DNA of 30,689 bases from JBDTOX01 sp039933015 (GTDB lineage Bacteria; Pseudomonadota; Gammaproteobacteria; Burkholderiales; Methylophilaceae), in NCBI GenBank assembly GCA_039933015.1, contig JBDTOX010000121.1:1-30689 (forward strand), in the 5' to 3' direction. This document shows, piece after piece, positions 14,907-22,954 of this stretch. Under the pieces are notes generated by a model. It saw only the letters and a list, made by a program, of their open reading frames with translations, was not told where the DNA came from and did no database searches. Every line of letters begins with the position of its first letter. Within the stretch, counting starts at the first letter, position 1. The translations under genes and the position numbers were made by a program.

Positions 14907-16292
14907 ATGCATATTCACATCCTCGGCATTTGTGGCACATTCATGGGCGGTATTGCCGTGTTAGCCAAGGAAGCGGGCCATAAGGTCACGGGTTGCGATG
15001 CCAACGTCTATCCGCCGATGAGCACCCAGCTCGAAGCGCAGGGTATTCAGCTGATTGAAGGTTTCGCGCCGGAGCAAACCAGTCTAAATCCTGATATTTA
15101 CGTTATCGGTAATGTGGTGTCACGCGGCAACCCGCTCATGGAAGAAATCCTTAACCGCGGCCTGCCTTATATCTCAGGCCCGCAGTGGCTGGCGGAGAAT
15201 GTGTTGCAGAGTAAGTGGGTGCTCGCTGTTGCCGGCACTCACGGCAAGACAACGACGACATCCATGCTGGCCTGGATTCTGGAATACGCCGGTCTGGCAC
15301 CCGGCTTTTTGATTGGCGGCGTGCCGCAAAACTTTGGCGTTTCTGCCCGCCTGCCCGGTGCCCCTAAGTTGGAGCCCAAAGGATGCTCGCCTTTTTTTGT
15401 GATTGAGGCGGATGAATACGATACGGCCTTCTTCGACAAGCGTTCCAAGTTCGTGCACTACCATCCGCGCACAGCCATTCTTAATAATCTGGAGTTCGAT
15501 CATGCCGATATTTTTGCCGATCTCGCCGCTATTGAAACCCAGTTCCATCATCTGGTGCGCACCGTCCCTGCGCAAGGGTTGGTAGTAAGCAATGGTTGTG
15601 AAGAGAGTTTACAGCGTGTGATAGAGCGCGGCTGTTGGACGCCGGTCGAAGTATTGGGCGATAAATCCGGATGGCAGGCCAGCGATGTAGATGCCGCAGG
15701 CGGTTTCAGTGTGACTTTCAACCAGCAACCTCAAGGCCGCGTGCAATGGGATCTGTTAGGTGAGCACAATCGCATGAATGCACTCGCCGCTTTAGCTGCC
15801 GCCCGCCACGTCGGTGTCCCGGTAAGTCAGGGTATCGAAGCGTTAGGCAAATTCCAGAACGTGAAGCGCCGCATGGAAGTGCGCGGTGTGGTGCATGGTA
15901 TTACCGTCTATGATGATTTCGCCCACCATCCTACCGCCATTGCCACTACGGTTGCCGGATTGCGTGCGAAAGTCGGCGCGGCGCGTATTTTGGCAGTGCT
16001 GGAGCCACGCTCCAATACCATGAAGCTCGGCGTGATGAAGAATGCACTGCCCGCCAGCCTGGCCGATGCTAACCAGGTGTTTTGTTATGGCGCTAACCTG
16101 GGTTGGGATGCCGCGGCCGCACTGGAGCCTATCAAGGCGAAATCAGCTGTGTATGACGATTTGGCGCAACTGGTGGAAGTGATCGCGCACGATGCCAAGC
16201 CCGGTGACCATGTGCTGGTGATGAGCAATGGCGGATTTGGCGGCGTGCATCAAAAGCTGCTGGAGAGGCTGCTGGAGAGACAGGGCGATTGA
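14907..16292 (+). CDS. mpl: UDP-N-acetylmuramate:L-alanyl-gamma-D-glutamyl-meso-diaminopimelate ligase
   Basis: Reattaches the recycled murein tripeptide to UDP-MurNAc, a cytoplasmic peptidoglycan recycling step. The 461-residue Mur-ligase fold starts with the Mpl-typical MHIHILGICGTFMGGIAVLA. The ATP-binding loop VAGTHGKTTTTSM (109-121) follows, then FFVIEADEYDTAFFDKRSKF, the GEHNRMNALAALAA segment and the Mpl/MurC DDFAHHPTAI motif. It is closer to Mpl than to MurC because of the N-terminus and length. No clear ribosome-binding site precedes the ATG. The 205 bases upstream are shared with the divergent EAL-HDOD gene and show only small inverted repeats. Its last bases overlap the next gene. 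Confidence 0.96.
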   Translation: MHIHILGICGTFMGGIAVLAKEAGHKVTGCDANVYPPMSTQLEAQGIQLIEGFAPEQTSLNPDIYVIGNVVSRGNPLMEEILNRGLPYISGPQWLAENVLQSKWVLAVAGTHGKTTTTSMLAWILEYAGLAPGFLIGGVPQNFGVSARLPGAPKLEPKGCSPFFVIEADEYDTAFFDKRSKFVHYHPRTAILNNLEFDHADIFADLAAIETQFHHLVRTVPAQGLVVSNGCEESLQRVIERGCWTPVEVLGDKSGWQASDVDAAGGFSVTFNQQPQGRVQWDLLGEHNRMNALAALAAARHVGVPVSQGIEALGKFQNVKRRMEVRGVVHGITVYDDFAHHPTAIATTVAGLRAKVGAARILAVLEPRSNTMKLGVMKNALPASLADANQVFCYGANLGWDAAAALEPIKAKSAVYDDLAQLVEVIAHDAKPGDHVLVMSNGGFGGVHQKLLERLLERQGD

Positions 16293-17260
16293 GTTTATCC
16301 GGCGTGAAAATTTTCAGTACAGTGAGAGCGCTGGATCCTTTAGGCATTACTTTGCTGGTGTCGGTAACGCTGCATGTGGTGTTTATTGCTGCCATACACT
16401 TCGAGCCGCCCGATCTCAAGTTTTTCAAAGACACAATGCCACCGCTCGAGGTGGTGCTGGTTAATACTAAAACTAAAACGGCACCTAATAAAGCCGATGC
16501 CTTGGCACAGGCTAATCTCAATCGCGGAGGCAATACCGAAGCGAATCGCAGGATGAAATCAGCGTTGCCGCCGCCCAAGGAGAAGGCGGCAGAGGTTACG
16601 GTAAAGCCTGCCGTAGAAGCCAGGCAGTCAGCCAGGGCGGCACAGGCGCAGGCAGTAGCCGAAGGTAAACAGCAGCGCGTTGCGGAATTGGAAAAACAGG
16701 CGCAAGCGTTGATGACGCAACTCAAGGCCAGAAAACAAGTAGAAACCCAACCCACAAAAAAAGCTGCCGCACCGCAACCGGAGCAAGGGCAGCAGGAGGC
16801 CGCTTCCAAAACGGCCAGTACGGCGGACCTGATGGCAAGCAGCCTGGATATTGCACGGCTGGAAGCACAAATTGCCAAACAGCAGGATGAATATCAGAAG
16901 CGGCCTAAACGTAAGTTTATTGGCGCCCGCACACAGGAATACCGCTTTGCAGCCTATGTTGAATCCTGGCGGCAAAAAGTGGAAAAAGTGGGTAATTTAA
17001 ATTACCCGGAAGCGGCCAAAGATCAGAAACTCTACGGCCAGTTGCGCCTGACAGTATCCATTAAAGCTGACGGCAGTATTGAGAGCATAGAAATCAATCA
17101 AAGCTCCGGGCATAAAATTCTGGATGTTGCGGCGCAGCGTATTGTTAGGCTGGCCGCACCTTATGCCGCTTTTCCGGAGGACGTGCGTAAGGATACGGAT
17201 ATTCTCAGCATTACCCGTACTTGGACGTTTACTAAACAAGATAACATGGCCACCGAATAA
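16289..17260 (+). CDS. TonB C-terminal domain protein (energy transducer TonB-like)
   Basis: A 323-residue membrane-anchored periplasmic protein. It has an N-terminal membrane segment (about 19-36), LEVVLVNT (53-60), a long Ala/Gln/Lys-rich, probably coiled-coil stretch (about 65-215) and a TonB-type C-terminal domain (about 225-318) with YPEAAKDQKLYGQLRLTVSI and FPEDVRKDTDILSITRTWTF. The start is a TTG overlapping the mpl stop by four bases (TTGA), with GGAG at 16274-16277; a GTG at 16304 is an alternative. No exbB, exbD or outer-membrane receptor is nearby, so it may be a generic transducer or a structural TonB relative. The lack of a classic Pro-rich spacer is notable. Function is uncertain. 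Confidence 0.85.
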   Translation: MSLSGVKIFSTVRALDPLGITLLVSVTLHVVFIAAIHFEPPDLKFFKDTMPPLEVVLVNTKTKTAPNKADALAQANLNRGGNTEANRRMKSALPPPKEKAAEVTVKPAVEARQSARAAQAQAVAEGKQQRVAELEKQAQALMTQLKARKQVETQPTKKAAAPQPEQGQQEAASKTASTADLMASSLDIARLEAQIAKQQDEYQKRPKRKFIGARTQEYRFAAYVESWRQKVEKVGNLNYPEAAKDQKLYGQLRLTVSIKADGSIESIEINQSSGHKILDVAAQRIVRLAAPYAAFPEDVRKDTDILSITRTWTFTKQDNMATE

Positions 17261-17586
17261 TGAAGAATGACCAAGTAGAGCACCATTACCAGCACCATGT
17301 GTTTTTCTGTCTGAACGAACGCGCAGACGGCGCTCAATGCTGCACAGACTATGGCGCGGAAGCCATGTTCAATCACATGAAGGCTACTATCAAGAAGCTC
17401 AAGCTGAATGGCAAAGGCCGGGTGCGCATCAACCGCGCGGGTTGTTTTGACCGCTGCTCAGAAGGTCCGCTGATGGTGATTTACCCGGAAGCGGTGTGGT
17501 ATCACTTTATCGATGAGCAGGACATCGACGAAATTATCGAATCTCACATACTCAATGGCAAAGTCGTAGAACGGCTCGTGGCCTGA
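17260..17586 (+). CDS. Thioredoxin-like [2Fe-2S] ferredoxin domain protein
   Basis: A 108-residue protein of the thioredoxin-fold ferredoxin family (NuoE/cobalamin-region ferredoxin type). The HHVFFCLNER start, the Cys27-Cys28 pair, GCFDRC (61-66) and the GPLMVIYPEAVWYHF block are characteristic. Cys17, Cys28, Cys62 and Cys66 are the likely cluster ligands. The start overlaps the preceding stop by one base (TAATG), implying coupled translation with the TonB-like gene. Its stop codon directly abuts the stop of the convergent HIT gene. The redox partner is not evident from the context. Confidence 0.9.
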   Translation: MKNDQVEHHYQHHVFFCLNERADGAQCCTDYGAEAMFNHMKATIKKLKLNGKGRVRINRAGCFDRCSEGPLMVIYPEAVWYHFIDEQDIDEIIESHILNGKVVERLVA

Positions 17587-17997
17587 TTAACCGAGCATTT
17601 TATGGATCAGGGCTTTCAGCCTGGACGCAGTTTCCTTATCCAGGTCGTAGGCAGGCGTTTCGCGTGTGCTCGCGCCCCAGATGGCGTTGGGAAAGTGCCT
17701 GTCATGGCGGAAGCGCGGAATCACATGCCAATGCAGGTGCGGTGTGACGTTGCCCAGACTGGCGAGGTTGATCTTGTCGGCCTGCAACACCTCGCGTAGG
17801 GCCTGTTCCACTGCAAATACCACGGTCATCAGCGAAGTGCGTTCACTGGGCTTGAGATCGGTCATTTCCTTCACATGACGGTTCACAATCACCCGGCAAA
17901 ACCCCGGATAATCCGGATGGTCCACCAATACCACACGGCACAGGTTATCCTGCCAGATCAGATCGCCGCCAGGTATGCTACATAGTTCACAAGTCAT
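17587..17997 (-). CDS. HIT-family protein (nucleotide hydrolase/transferase)
   Basis: A 136-residue cytoplasmic protein with the histidine triad TPHLHWHVIPR (His87, His89, His91), catalytic in nucleotide-processing HIT enzymes. The N-terminal CELC pair might bind zinc. Substrate is unknown; bacterial relatives act on dinucleoside polyphosphates or nucleotide phosphoramidates. It is the last gene of the long minus-strand run, 34 bases after lipA, with GGA before the ATG. Its stop abuts that of the convergent ferredoxin gene, leaving no room for a separate terminator. Confidence 0.92.
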   Translation of the reverse strand: MTCELCSIPGGDLIWQDNLCRVVLVDHPDYPGFCRVIVNRHVKEMTDLKPSERTSLMTVVFAVEQALREVLQADKINLASLGNVTPHLHWHVIPRFRHDRHFPNAIWGASTRETPAYDLDKETASRLKALIHKMLG

Positions 17998-18031
17998 AGT
18001 TTAGTCCGGTTTAAAGTATGATTGGCGCTTA

Positions 18032-18985
18032 CTACAACACGATATGTGCCTGTAAATCGGCGTGGTAGCTGCTTCTTACCATAGGGCCGCAAGCGGCATT
18101 GCCGAAACCCAAGGCCTCCGCTTGCTGCTGGAATTGCTCGAATCTCCGCGGTTCGACAAAGCGCATCACCGGCAAATGGTGCACGCTGGGTTGCAGGTAT
18201 TGTCCCAGGGTGAGCATCTCCACCTGATGATCGCGCAAATCCTGCATGACTTGCAGAATTTCCTCATCAGTTTCGCCCAGTCCAAGCATGAGGCCGGACT
18301 TAGTGGGGATGCCAGGAAAACGCGTTTTGAAATCGGCCAGCAATTTAAGCGAGTGAGCGTAATCAGCACCGGGGCGGGCCTGTTTGTATAGGCGAGGCAC
18401 GGTTTCCAGATTGTGGTTCATCACATCTGGCGGGCATTCAGCCAGTATGTCCAGCGCCGCTTCCAGACGCCCGCGGAAATCCGGCACCAGCACTTCGATG
18501 CGGATATGCGGCGAATGTTCGCGCACCGCACGTATACAGTCGACAAAATGTCTGGCTCCACCATCGCGCAGGTCGTCGCGGTCTACGCTGGTAATCACTA
18601 CGTAATTGAGCTGCATGGCAGCGATGGTGCGCGCGAGGTTTTCCGGTTCATTCACGTCTGGCGGCAGCGGTTTGCCATGCGCCACATCGCAGAATGGGCA
18701 GCGCCGCGTGCATACATCTCCCAGGATCATGAAAGTGGCAGTGCCGCCGCTGAAACATTCGCCGATGTTGGGGCAGGAGGCCTCTTCGCACACCGTGTGT
18801 AGCTTGTTTTCACGCAGGATTTGCTTGATCTCCTGAAAGCGCGGACTATCCGGCACTTTCATGCGTATCCAGTCAGGTTTGCGCATGGTGGGCTGCGGCA
18901 CGATTTTGATCGGAATGCGTGCGGTTTTTTCCGCACCGGTTTGCTTGTGCGGTTTGGTTGGAAGTGATGTGTTGTTATGATCCAT
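18032..18985 (-). CDS. lipA: Lipoyl synthase
   Basis: Radical-SAM enzyme that inserts two sulfurs into protein-bound octanoyl groups to make lipoate. In 317 residues it has the auxiliary cluster cysteines Cys66, Cys71 and Cys77 (CEEASCPNIGEC), the radical-SAM CxxxCxxC at Cys92, Cys96 and Cys99 (CTRRCPFCDV), and the C-terminal RSSYHAD (304-310) whose serine ligates the auxiliary cluster. The N-terminal 30 residues are Lys/Thr-rich and variable in the family. Its start lies 11 bases inside the end of lipB, so the pair is probably translationally coupled. Confidence 0.98.
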   Translation of the reverse strand: MDHNNTSLPTKPHKQTGAEKTARIPIKIVPQPTMRKPDWIRMKVPDSPRFQEIKQILRENKLHTVCEEASCPNIGECFSGGTATFMILGDVCTRRCPFCDVAHGKPLPPDVNEPENLARTIAAMQLNYVVITSVDRDDLRDGGARHFVDCIRAVREHSPHIRIEVLVPDFRGRLEAALDILAECPPDVMNHNLETVPRLYKQARPGADYAHSLKLLADFKTRFPGIPTKSGLMLGLGETDEEILQVMQDLRDHQVEMLTLGQYLQPSVHHLPVMRFVEPRRFEQFQQQAEALGFGNAACGPMVRSSYHADLQAHIVL

Positions 18986-19598
18986 GTAATCTTTCCTGCA
19001 GCAGTGACAGTAATTCTGCTGCGAGCTTATCGTAATTAGCGGGCTTGTCCAAATCAGTAATGCCCAAATCGCCCATCTGGGTAACCTTGAGACCCTGATA
19101 GCCGCATGGGTCTATAGCTTCGAAGGGCGTCAAATCCATATTAATATTCAGGCTCAGGCCGTGGTAACAGCAGCCTTTTTTCAGGCGCAGCCCCAACGCG
19201 GCAATTTTCTCGCCTGCAACATACACTCCAGGGGCATCGGCACGGGCTGCTGCGCTTATCTTATATGCGGCCAGCAGTGCAATGATGGCGTTTTCCATGG
19301 CACTGACCAGTTGGCGTATGCCGAGGCCGCGGCGCTCGATGTCCATCAGCAGGTAAATCACTATCTGTCCCGGGCCGTGGTAGGTAATCTTGCCGCCCCT
19401 GTCGACCAGCACCAGCGGAATGTCCTTGCGCCCCGGCAGCCGCACATTTCTGCGATTCAAACCCAGCGTATAAACCGCATCATGCTCGGTAAGCCATAAC
19501 TCATCCGCTGTATCCGCATCGCGCTCAGTAGTGAATTGCTGCATGGCGTGCCAGGTGGTCTCATAGTCAGTGCGGCCGAGTTGACGGATGCGTAGCAT
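18975..19598 (-). CDS. lipB: Octanoyl-[acyl-carrier-protein]:protein N-octanoyltransferase
   Basis: Moves octanoate from ACP to lipoyl domains, the step before LipA. The 207-residue sequence holds DRGGKITYHGPGQIVIYLL (66-84), catalytic Lys131 (GEKIAALGLR) and Cys165 (DPCGYQGLKVTQ). Length and motifs are normal. It lies 18 bases after ybeD and overlaps lipA, the usual ybeD-lipB-lipA order. The cytoplasmic location is known for the family. Confidence 0.97.
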   Translation of the reverse strand: MLRIRQLGRTDYETTWHAMQQFTTERDADTADELWLTEHDAVYTLGLNRRNVRLPGRKDIPLVLVDRGGKITYHGPGQIVIYLLMDIERRGLGIRQLVSAMENAIIALLAAYKISAAARADAPGVYVAGEKIAALGLRLKKGCCYHGLSLNINMDLTPFEAIDPCGYQGLKVTQMGDLGITDLDKPANYDKLAAELLSLLQERLHGS

Positions 19599-19616
19599 AG
19601 TCGGATGGCGCCTGAA

Positions 19617-19883
19617 CTAGAGAACGACGCGCACCATGGGGTGTGCGGTTAATGCGCGGTAAAGATTATCCAGCTGAGGTTTTGAGGTGACATACACGGT
19701 GCAGGTCAGGCTGGTGTAACGTCCGCCGGAACTGCCACGCAGTTCAACCCTGCTGGCGTCGAAATCCGGCAGATGGGTACGCACCACGGCAATAATGGTT
19801 GCAACAAAATCATCGCGTGTTTCGCCCATCACCTTGATAGGGAAATCGCAGGGAAATTCGATCAGTGTTTCTTCGTCAGCCAT
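19617..19883 (-). CDS. ybeD: DUF493 family protein YbeD
   Basis: An 88-residue protein of the DUF493/YbeD family, an ACT-like small alpha/beta fold. The IEFPCDFPIKVMGE start and RGSSGGRYTSLTCTVYVTSK (49-68) match the family. Its role is unknown; a regulatory link to LipB or lipoate synthesis is suggested only by its fixed position before lipB. It lies 18 bases from each neighbour in the run. Confidence 0.93.
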   Translation of the reverse strand: MADEETLIEFPCDFPIKVMGETRDDFVATIIAVVRTHLPDFDASRVELRGSSGGRYTSLTCTVYVTSKPQLDNLYRALTAHPMVRVVL

Positions 19884-19901
19884 AGTAGTCAGTTCAAGTT
19901 T

Positions 19902-20765
19902 TTAATTGGCTGCATGCCGCATGACGTGGTTTTTGTAGTCCTGGTACCAGCCATGCATGAGGCGGAACATGGGACCGGGCTTGGCATCCGCTATCGGCTT
20001 GCCATCGAGTGTAGTAATAGCCAGCACTTCTTTGGTGGATGAAGTAATCCATAGTTCATCCACAGCACGGATGCGCGCTTCATCAAAATAACCGATGTTG
20101 ACCGGGATATTATGGGCTGCAGCCAGTTCCAGTACCACGTCATAAGTAATACCGGGCAACATGTGGTTATCCTTGGGAGGGGCCAGAATCGCCCCTTTTT
20201 CCACGGCAAAAATGTTGCTGGCCGAGCCTTCGGTGAGAATGCCGTTGCGAAACAGCACGGTTTCTGCCGCACCGGCATCGACTGACAATTGCCGTAACAG
20301 TACATTAGGCAGCAGGGCGATCGCCTTGATGTCGCAGCGGTCCCAGCGGATGTCGGTGGCACTGATGGCAGCCACGCCTTTTTCACATTGTGCTGATGGT
20401 GGCGTGATGAGCGGATTGCTCATCATGAAGATGGTTGGTGTGGTGTTCACAGGAAAGGCATGATCACGCGGCGCCACACCGCGTGTGACTTGCAGATACA
20501 GGGATTGATCCTCTACTTCGTTGTGCGCAATAAGCTCGCGCGTGAGTTTTTTCCACTCATCCAGGCGATATGGATTAACCAGGCGCAAACCCGCCAGACT
20601 GTGCTCCAGGCGGCGCAGATGCTCATCCAACCTGAAGGCATGGCGCGAATAAACCGGGATTACCTCATACACCCCATCACCAAAAATAAAGCCGCGATCC
20701 AGCACTGACACATGCGCTTGCTCTATGGGCAGGAATTGACCGTTGAGGTAGACGATCTGGCTCAT
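19902..20765 (-). CDS. dat: D-amino acid aminotransferase (class IV, PLP)
   Basis: PLP enzyme that interconverts D-alanine and D-glutamate with their keto acids; it may supply D-amino acids for peptidoglycan. From the ATG at 20765 it has 287 residues, the PLP lysine at 147 (CDIKAIALLPN) and Glu179 (TEGSASNIF), close to Lys145/Glu177 of the Bacillus enzyme. VLDRGFIFGDGVYEV near residue 22 is the family N-terminal block. An upstream in-frame TTG at 20774 would add three residues but is less likely. Branched-chain aminotransferase or ADC lyase are related alternatives, less fitting because of the dacC neighbour. Confidence 0.9.
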   Translation of the reverse strand: MSQIVYLNGQFLPIEQAHVSVLDRGFIFGDGVYEVIPVYSRHAFRLDEHLRRLEHSLAGLRLVNPYRLDEWKKLTRELIAHNEVEDQSLYLQVTRGVAPRDHAFPVNTTPTIFMMSNPLITPPSAQCEKGVAAISATDIRWDRCDIKAIALLPNVLLRQLSVDAGAAETVLFRNGILTEGSASNIFAVEKGAILAPPKDNHMLPGITYDVVLELAAAHNIPVNIGYFDEARIRAVDELWITSSTKEVLAITTLDGKPIADAKPGPMFRLMHGWYQDYKNHVMRHAAN

Positions 20766-20804
20766 GCCTGGCAATGGAAAATCATGGTCTTAAACATCAT
20801 GGCC

Positions 20805-21956
20805 TTATTGCAAGAGCAGTTTAATGCTATCCCATAGACGGCCAAAAATACCGGCCACTTCAACTTTTTCAGCCGCTACCAGTTTGCGCTCGCTGATGAC
20901 CTTGCCATCCAGCGTAAATTGCAATGTGCCAATTTCCTGTCCGGCATTAATCGGCGCGATCAAAGGCTGTTTGCTCGTGAGCGAGGCCTTGACGCGGGCA
21001 TATTCGCCTTTGGGCAAGGTGATAAAAAGATCATCTGCGACGGTTGCTGCCAGGCTGTCATTATGACCTTTCCATATCTTGAGCTTGCTGATGGTTTGTC
21101 CGCGCTTGTAGACCAGATGCGACTCATAGAACTGAAAGCCATAATTCAGCAATTTCTGGCTTTCGGTGGCCCGGCTGCTTTCGGAGGCTGCGCCTAGCAC
21201 TACAGAAATCAGGCGGGATTCGCCGCGCTTGGCTGACGATATCAGGCAATAACCGGCAGCATCGGTGTGGCCGGTTTTCATGCCATCGACATACGGGTCC
21301 AGCCACAGCAGGCGGTTGCGGTTAGGCTGGGTAATCTTGTTATAGGTATATTCCTTGACGGAATACAGGCGTTTGTACTGGTCGGGAAAATCCCGGATCA
21401 ATGCGGTAGCCAGCAAAGACAGGTCATAAGCCGTGGTGTAGTGCTGGGGATCGGGCAGCCCGGTCGCATTTATAAAATGCGTATTGCTCATGCCTAACCT
21501 GGCGGCTTCCTTGTTCATCATGTCGGCGAAAGCTTCTTCGGTAACAGCTACGCCTTCCGCCAGCGCAATGGAAGAGTCATTGCCGGACTGTATGATCGTG
21601 CCATGCAGCAATTCGTCCACCGTGACCGCTTTGTTAGGCTCCACAAACATTTTGGAACCTTCTACCTTCCATGCCTTGGTGCTCACGGGCAAAGTCTGCG
21701 TTAGCTGCAAGTGGCCGTTTTTCAGCGCTTTGAATACCACATAGGCTGTCATCAGCTTGGTCAGGGAGGCGGGCTCTACGCGACTATTGGCCGACTGCTG
21801 GGCAATGATGTTATTGCTGTTGAAGTCGCGTAATAAATAGGCCTTGACCGCTAGCGCTGGCGGCGGGGGAATCTCGGTAGCGCCAAAGGTGGTGGCAGGT
21901 GCGAGAGATAATGAGAGTGAAAATGCAAAAGCGGATAGCAGCGTTAAATAGCGCAT
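20805..21956 (-). CDS. dacC: D-alanyl-D-alanine carboxypeptidase (PBP5/6 family)
   Basis: Periplasmic, membrane-attached DD-carboxypeptidase that trims pentapeptides of peptidoglycan. The 383-residue precursor has a signal peptide (1 to about 25), active-site Ser64-Leu-Thr-Lys67, Ser124-Gly-Asn126 and Lys227-Thr-Gly229. A C-terminal PBP5-type beta domain ends in an amphipathic helix (FGRLWDSIKLLLQ) that should anchor it to the membrane. It starts 20 bases after rlpA and precedes dat. dacA would be an equally valid name. Confidence 0.95.
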   Translation of the reverse strand: MRYLTLLSAFAFSLSLSLAPATTFGATEIPPPPALAVKAYLLRDFNSNNIIAQQSANSRVEPASLTKLMTAYVVFKALKNGHLQLTQTLPVSTKAWKVEGSKMFVEPNKAVTVDELLHGTIIQSGNDSSIALAEGVAVTEEAFADMMNKEAARLGMSNTHFINATGLPDPQHYTTAYDLSLLATALIRDFPDQYKRLYSVKEYTYNKITQPNRNRLLWLDPYVDGMKTGHTDAAGYCLISSAKRGESRLISVVLGAASESSRATESQKLLNYGFQFYESHLVYKRGQTISKLKIWKGHNDSLAATVADDLFITLPKGEYARVKASLTSKQPLIAPINAGQEIGTLQFTLDGKVISERKLVAAEKVEVAGIFGRLWDSIKLLLQ

Positions 21957-21976
21957 GGTTTTTAGTACGATTCCTA

Positions 21977-22954
21977 TTATTGATGAATCAGGATGGCCGA
22001 AGTGCCAAGTGCTTGTCTGATTCTGTCTGCGGCGCGTTCGGCATCTTGGCGACTGGTGTAAGGCCCCAACCGCACGCGATAAGTTCCTGCATTATACCAG
22101 CTCTCCACCGCCACATTTTCCGCCAGGTTTTGCTGTTTCAGGCTATCGCTTAAGCGTTCGGCATTATTTTGGTATTTAAAAGCGCCCACCTGCACATAGT
22201 CTCCGCTGGCTAGAGTTGGTGAGTCGGTTTTATCTATATTGCCTGCTGGGGCAGCAGGGTCTGTTGTTATTTGCGGGGATGCACTGGCCACTACAACAGG
22301 CGTCGGCACGGATGATACGGGCGTTTTCATCATGGGGCCGGCGCTGGTATCAATCGACTCTACCTCGACAATGCCGCTGCCCTTTTCCAGCAGACGCAGT
22401 TTATAAGCGGCTGCATAGGACAGATCAATTAATCTGTCGCTGTGAAACGGGCCTCTGTCATTGATGCGTACGATTACCGAGCGGCCATTGTCGGTATTGG
22501 TAACCCGCGCATAGCTTGGCAGCGGTAATGTGGTATGGGCACCGGTCATGCTGTACATGTCATAGACTTCCCCGCTGGAAGTCTTTTGACCGTGATAACG
22601 CTTGCCATACCAGGAGGCAACGCCGCGCTCTTTGTATGGGGTGTAGGCCGTCATAGGGGTGTAACGTGTACCCAGTGCGCTGTAGGGGAGATTGGCACGT
22701 GCCAACAACATCTCGCTACGTGGCACGGCATCGGGAATGCTATCTATATCCGCGGGCGGATTGTCGCCCGGGCCGTCGTCCAGATAGTAGCCACCGCGCT
22801 TGGGTGGTATGGCTGCTGTTCCAGAGCCTGGGCGCTTTGCTTCCGGCTTGTTGGGCTTGACGTTGCCGCCGGCGCCGCAGGCTGCAAGTGTCAAACTCAG
22901 CGCAATGGGTAAAAGCAGGCGCATTGGATTGCTTATCAAGCTCAGATTTATCAT
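21977..22954 (-). CDS. rlpA: Septal ring lytic transglycosylase RlpA family lipoprotein
   Basis: Outer-membrane lipoprotein that, in studied relatives, cleaves denuded glycan strands. In 325 residues there is a signal peptide with lipobox LAAC (Cys26), a double-psi beta-barrel (about 110-200: GVASWYGKRYHGQKTSSGE, VRINDRGPF, DRLIDLSYAAA) and a C-terminal SPOR domain (about 248-322: GDYVQVGAFKYQNNAE), which binds septal peptidoglycan. The ATG at 22954 overlaps the rodA stop as ATGA. An in-frame ATG at 22924 would give a shorter signal peptide and is also plausible. Confidence 0.94.
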   Translation of the reverse strand: MINLSLISNPMRLLLPIALSLTLAACGAGGNVKPNKPEAKRPGSGTAAIPPKRGGYYLDDGPGDNPPADIDSIPDAVPRSEMLLARANLPYSALGTRYTPMTAYTPYKERGVASWYGKRYHGQKTSSGEVYDMYSMTGAHTTLPLPSYARVTNTDNGRSVIVRINDRGPFHSDRLIDLSYAAAYKLRLLEKGSGIVEVESIDTSAGPMMKTPVSSVPTPVVVASASPQITTDPAAPAGNIDKTDSPTLASGDYVQVGAFKYQNNAERLSDSLKQQNLAENVAVESWYNAGTYRVRLGPYTSRQDAERAADRIRQALGTSAILIHQ

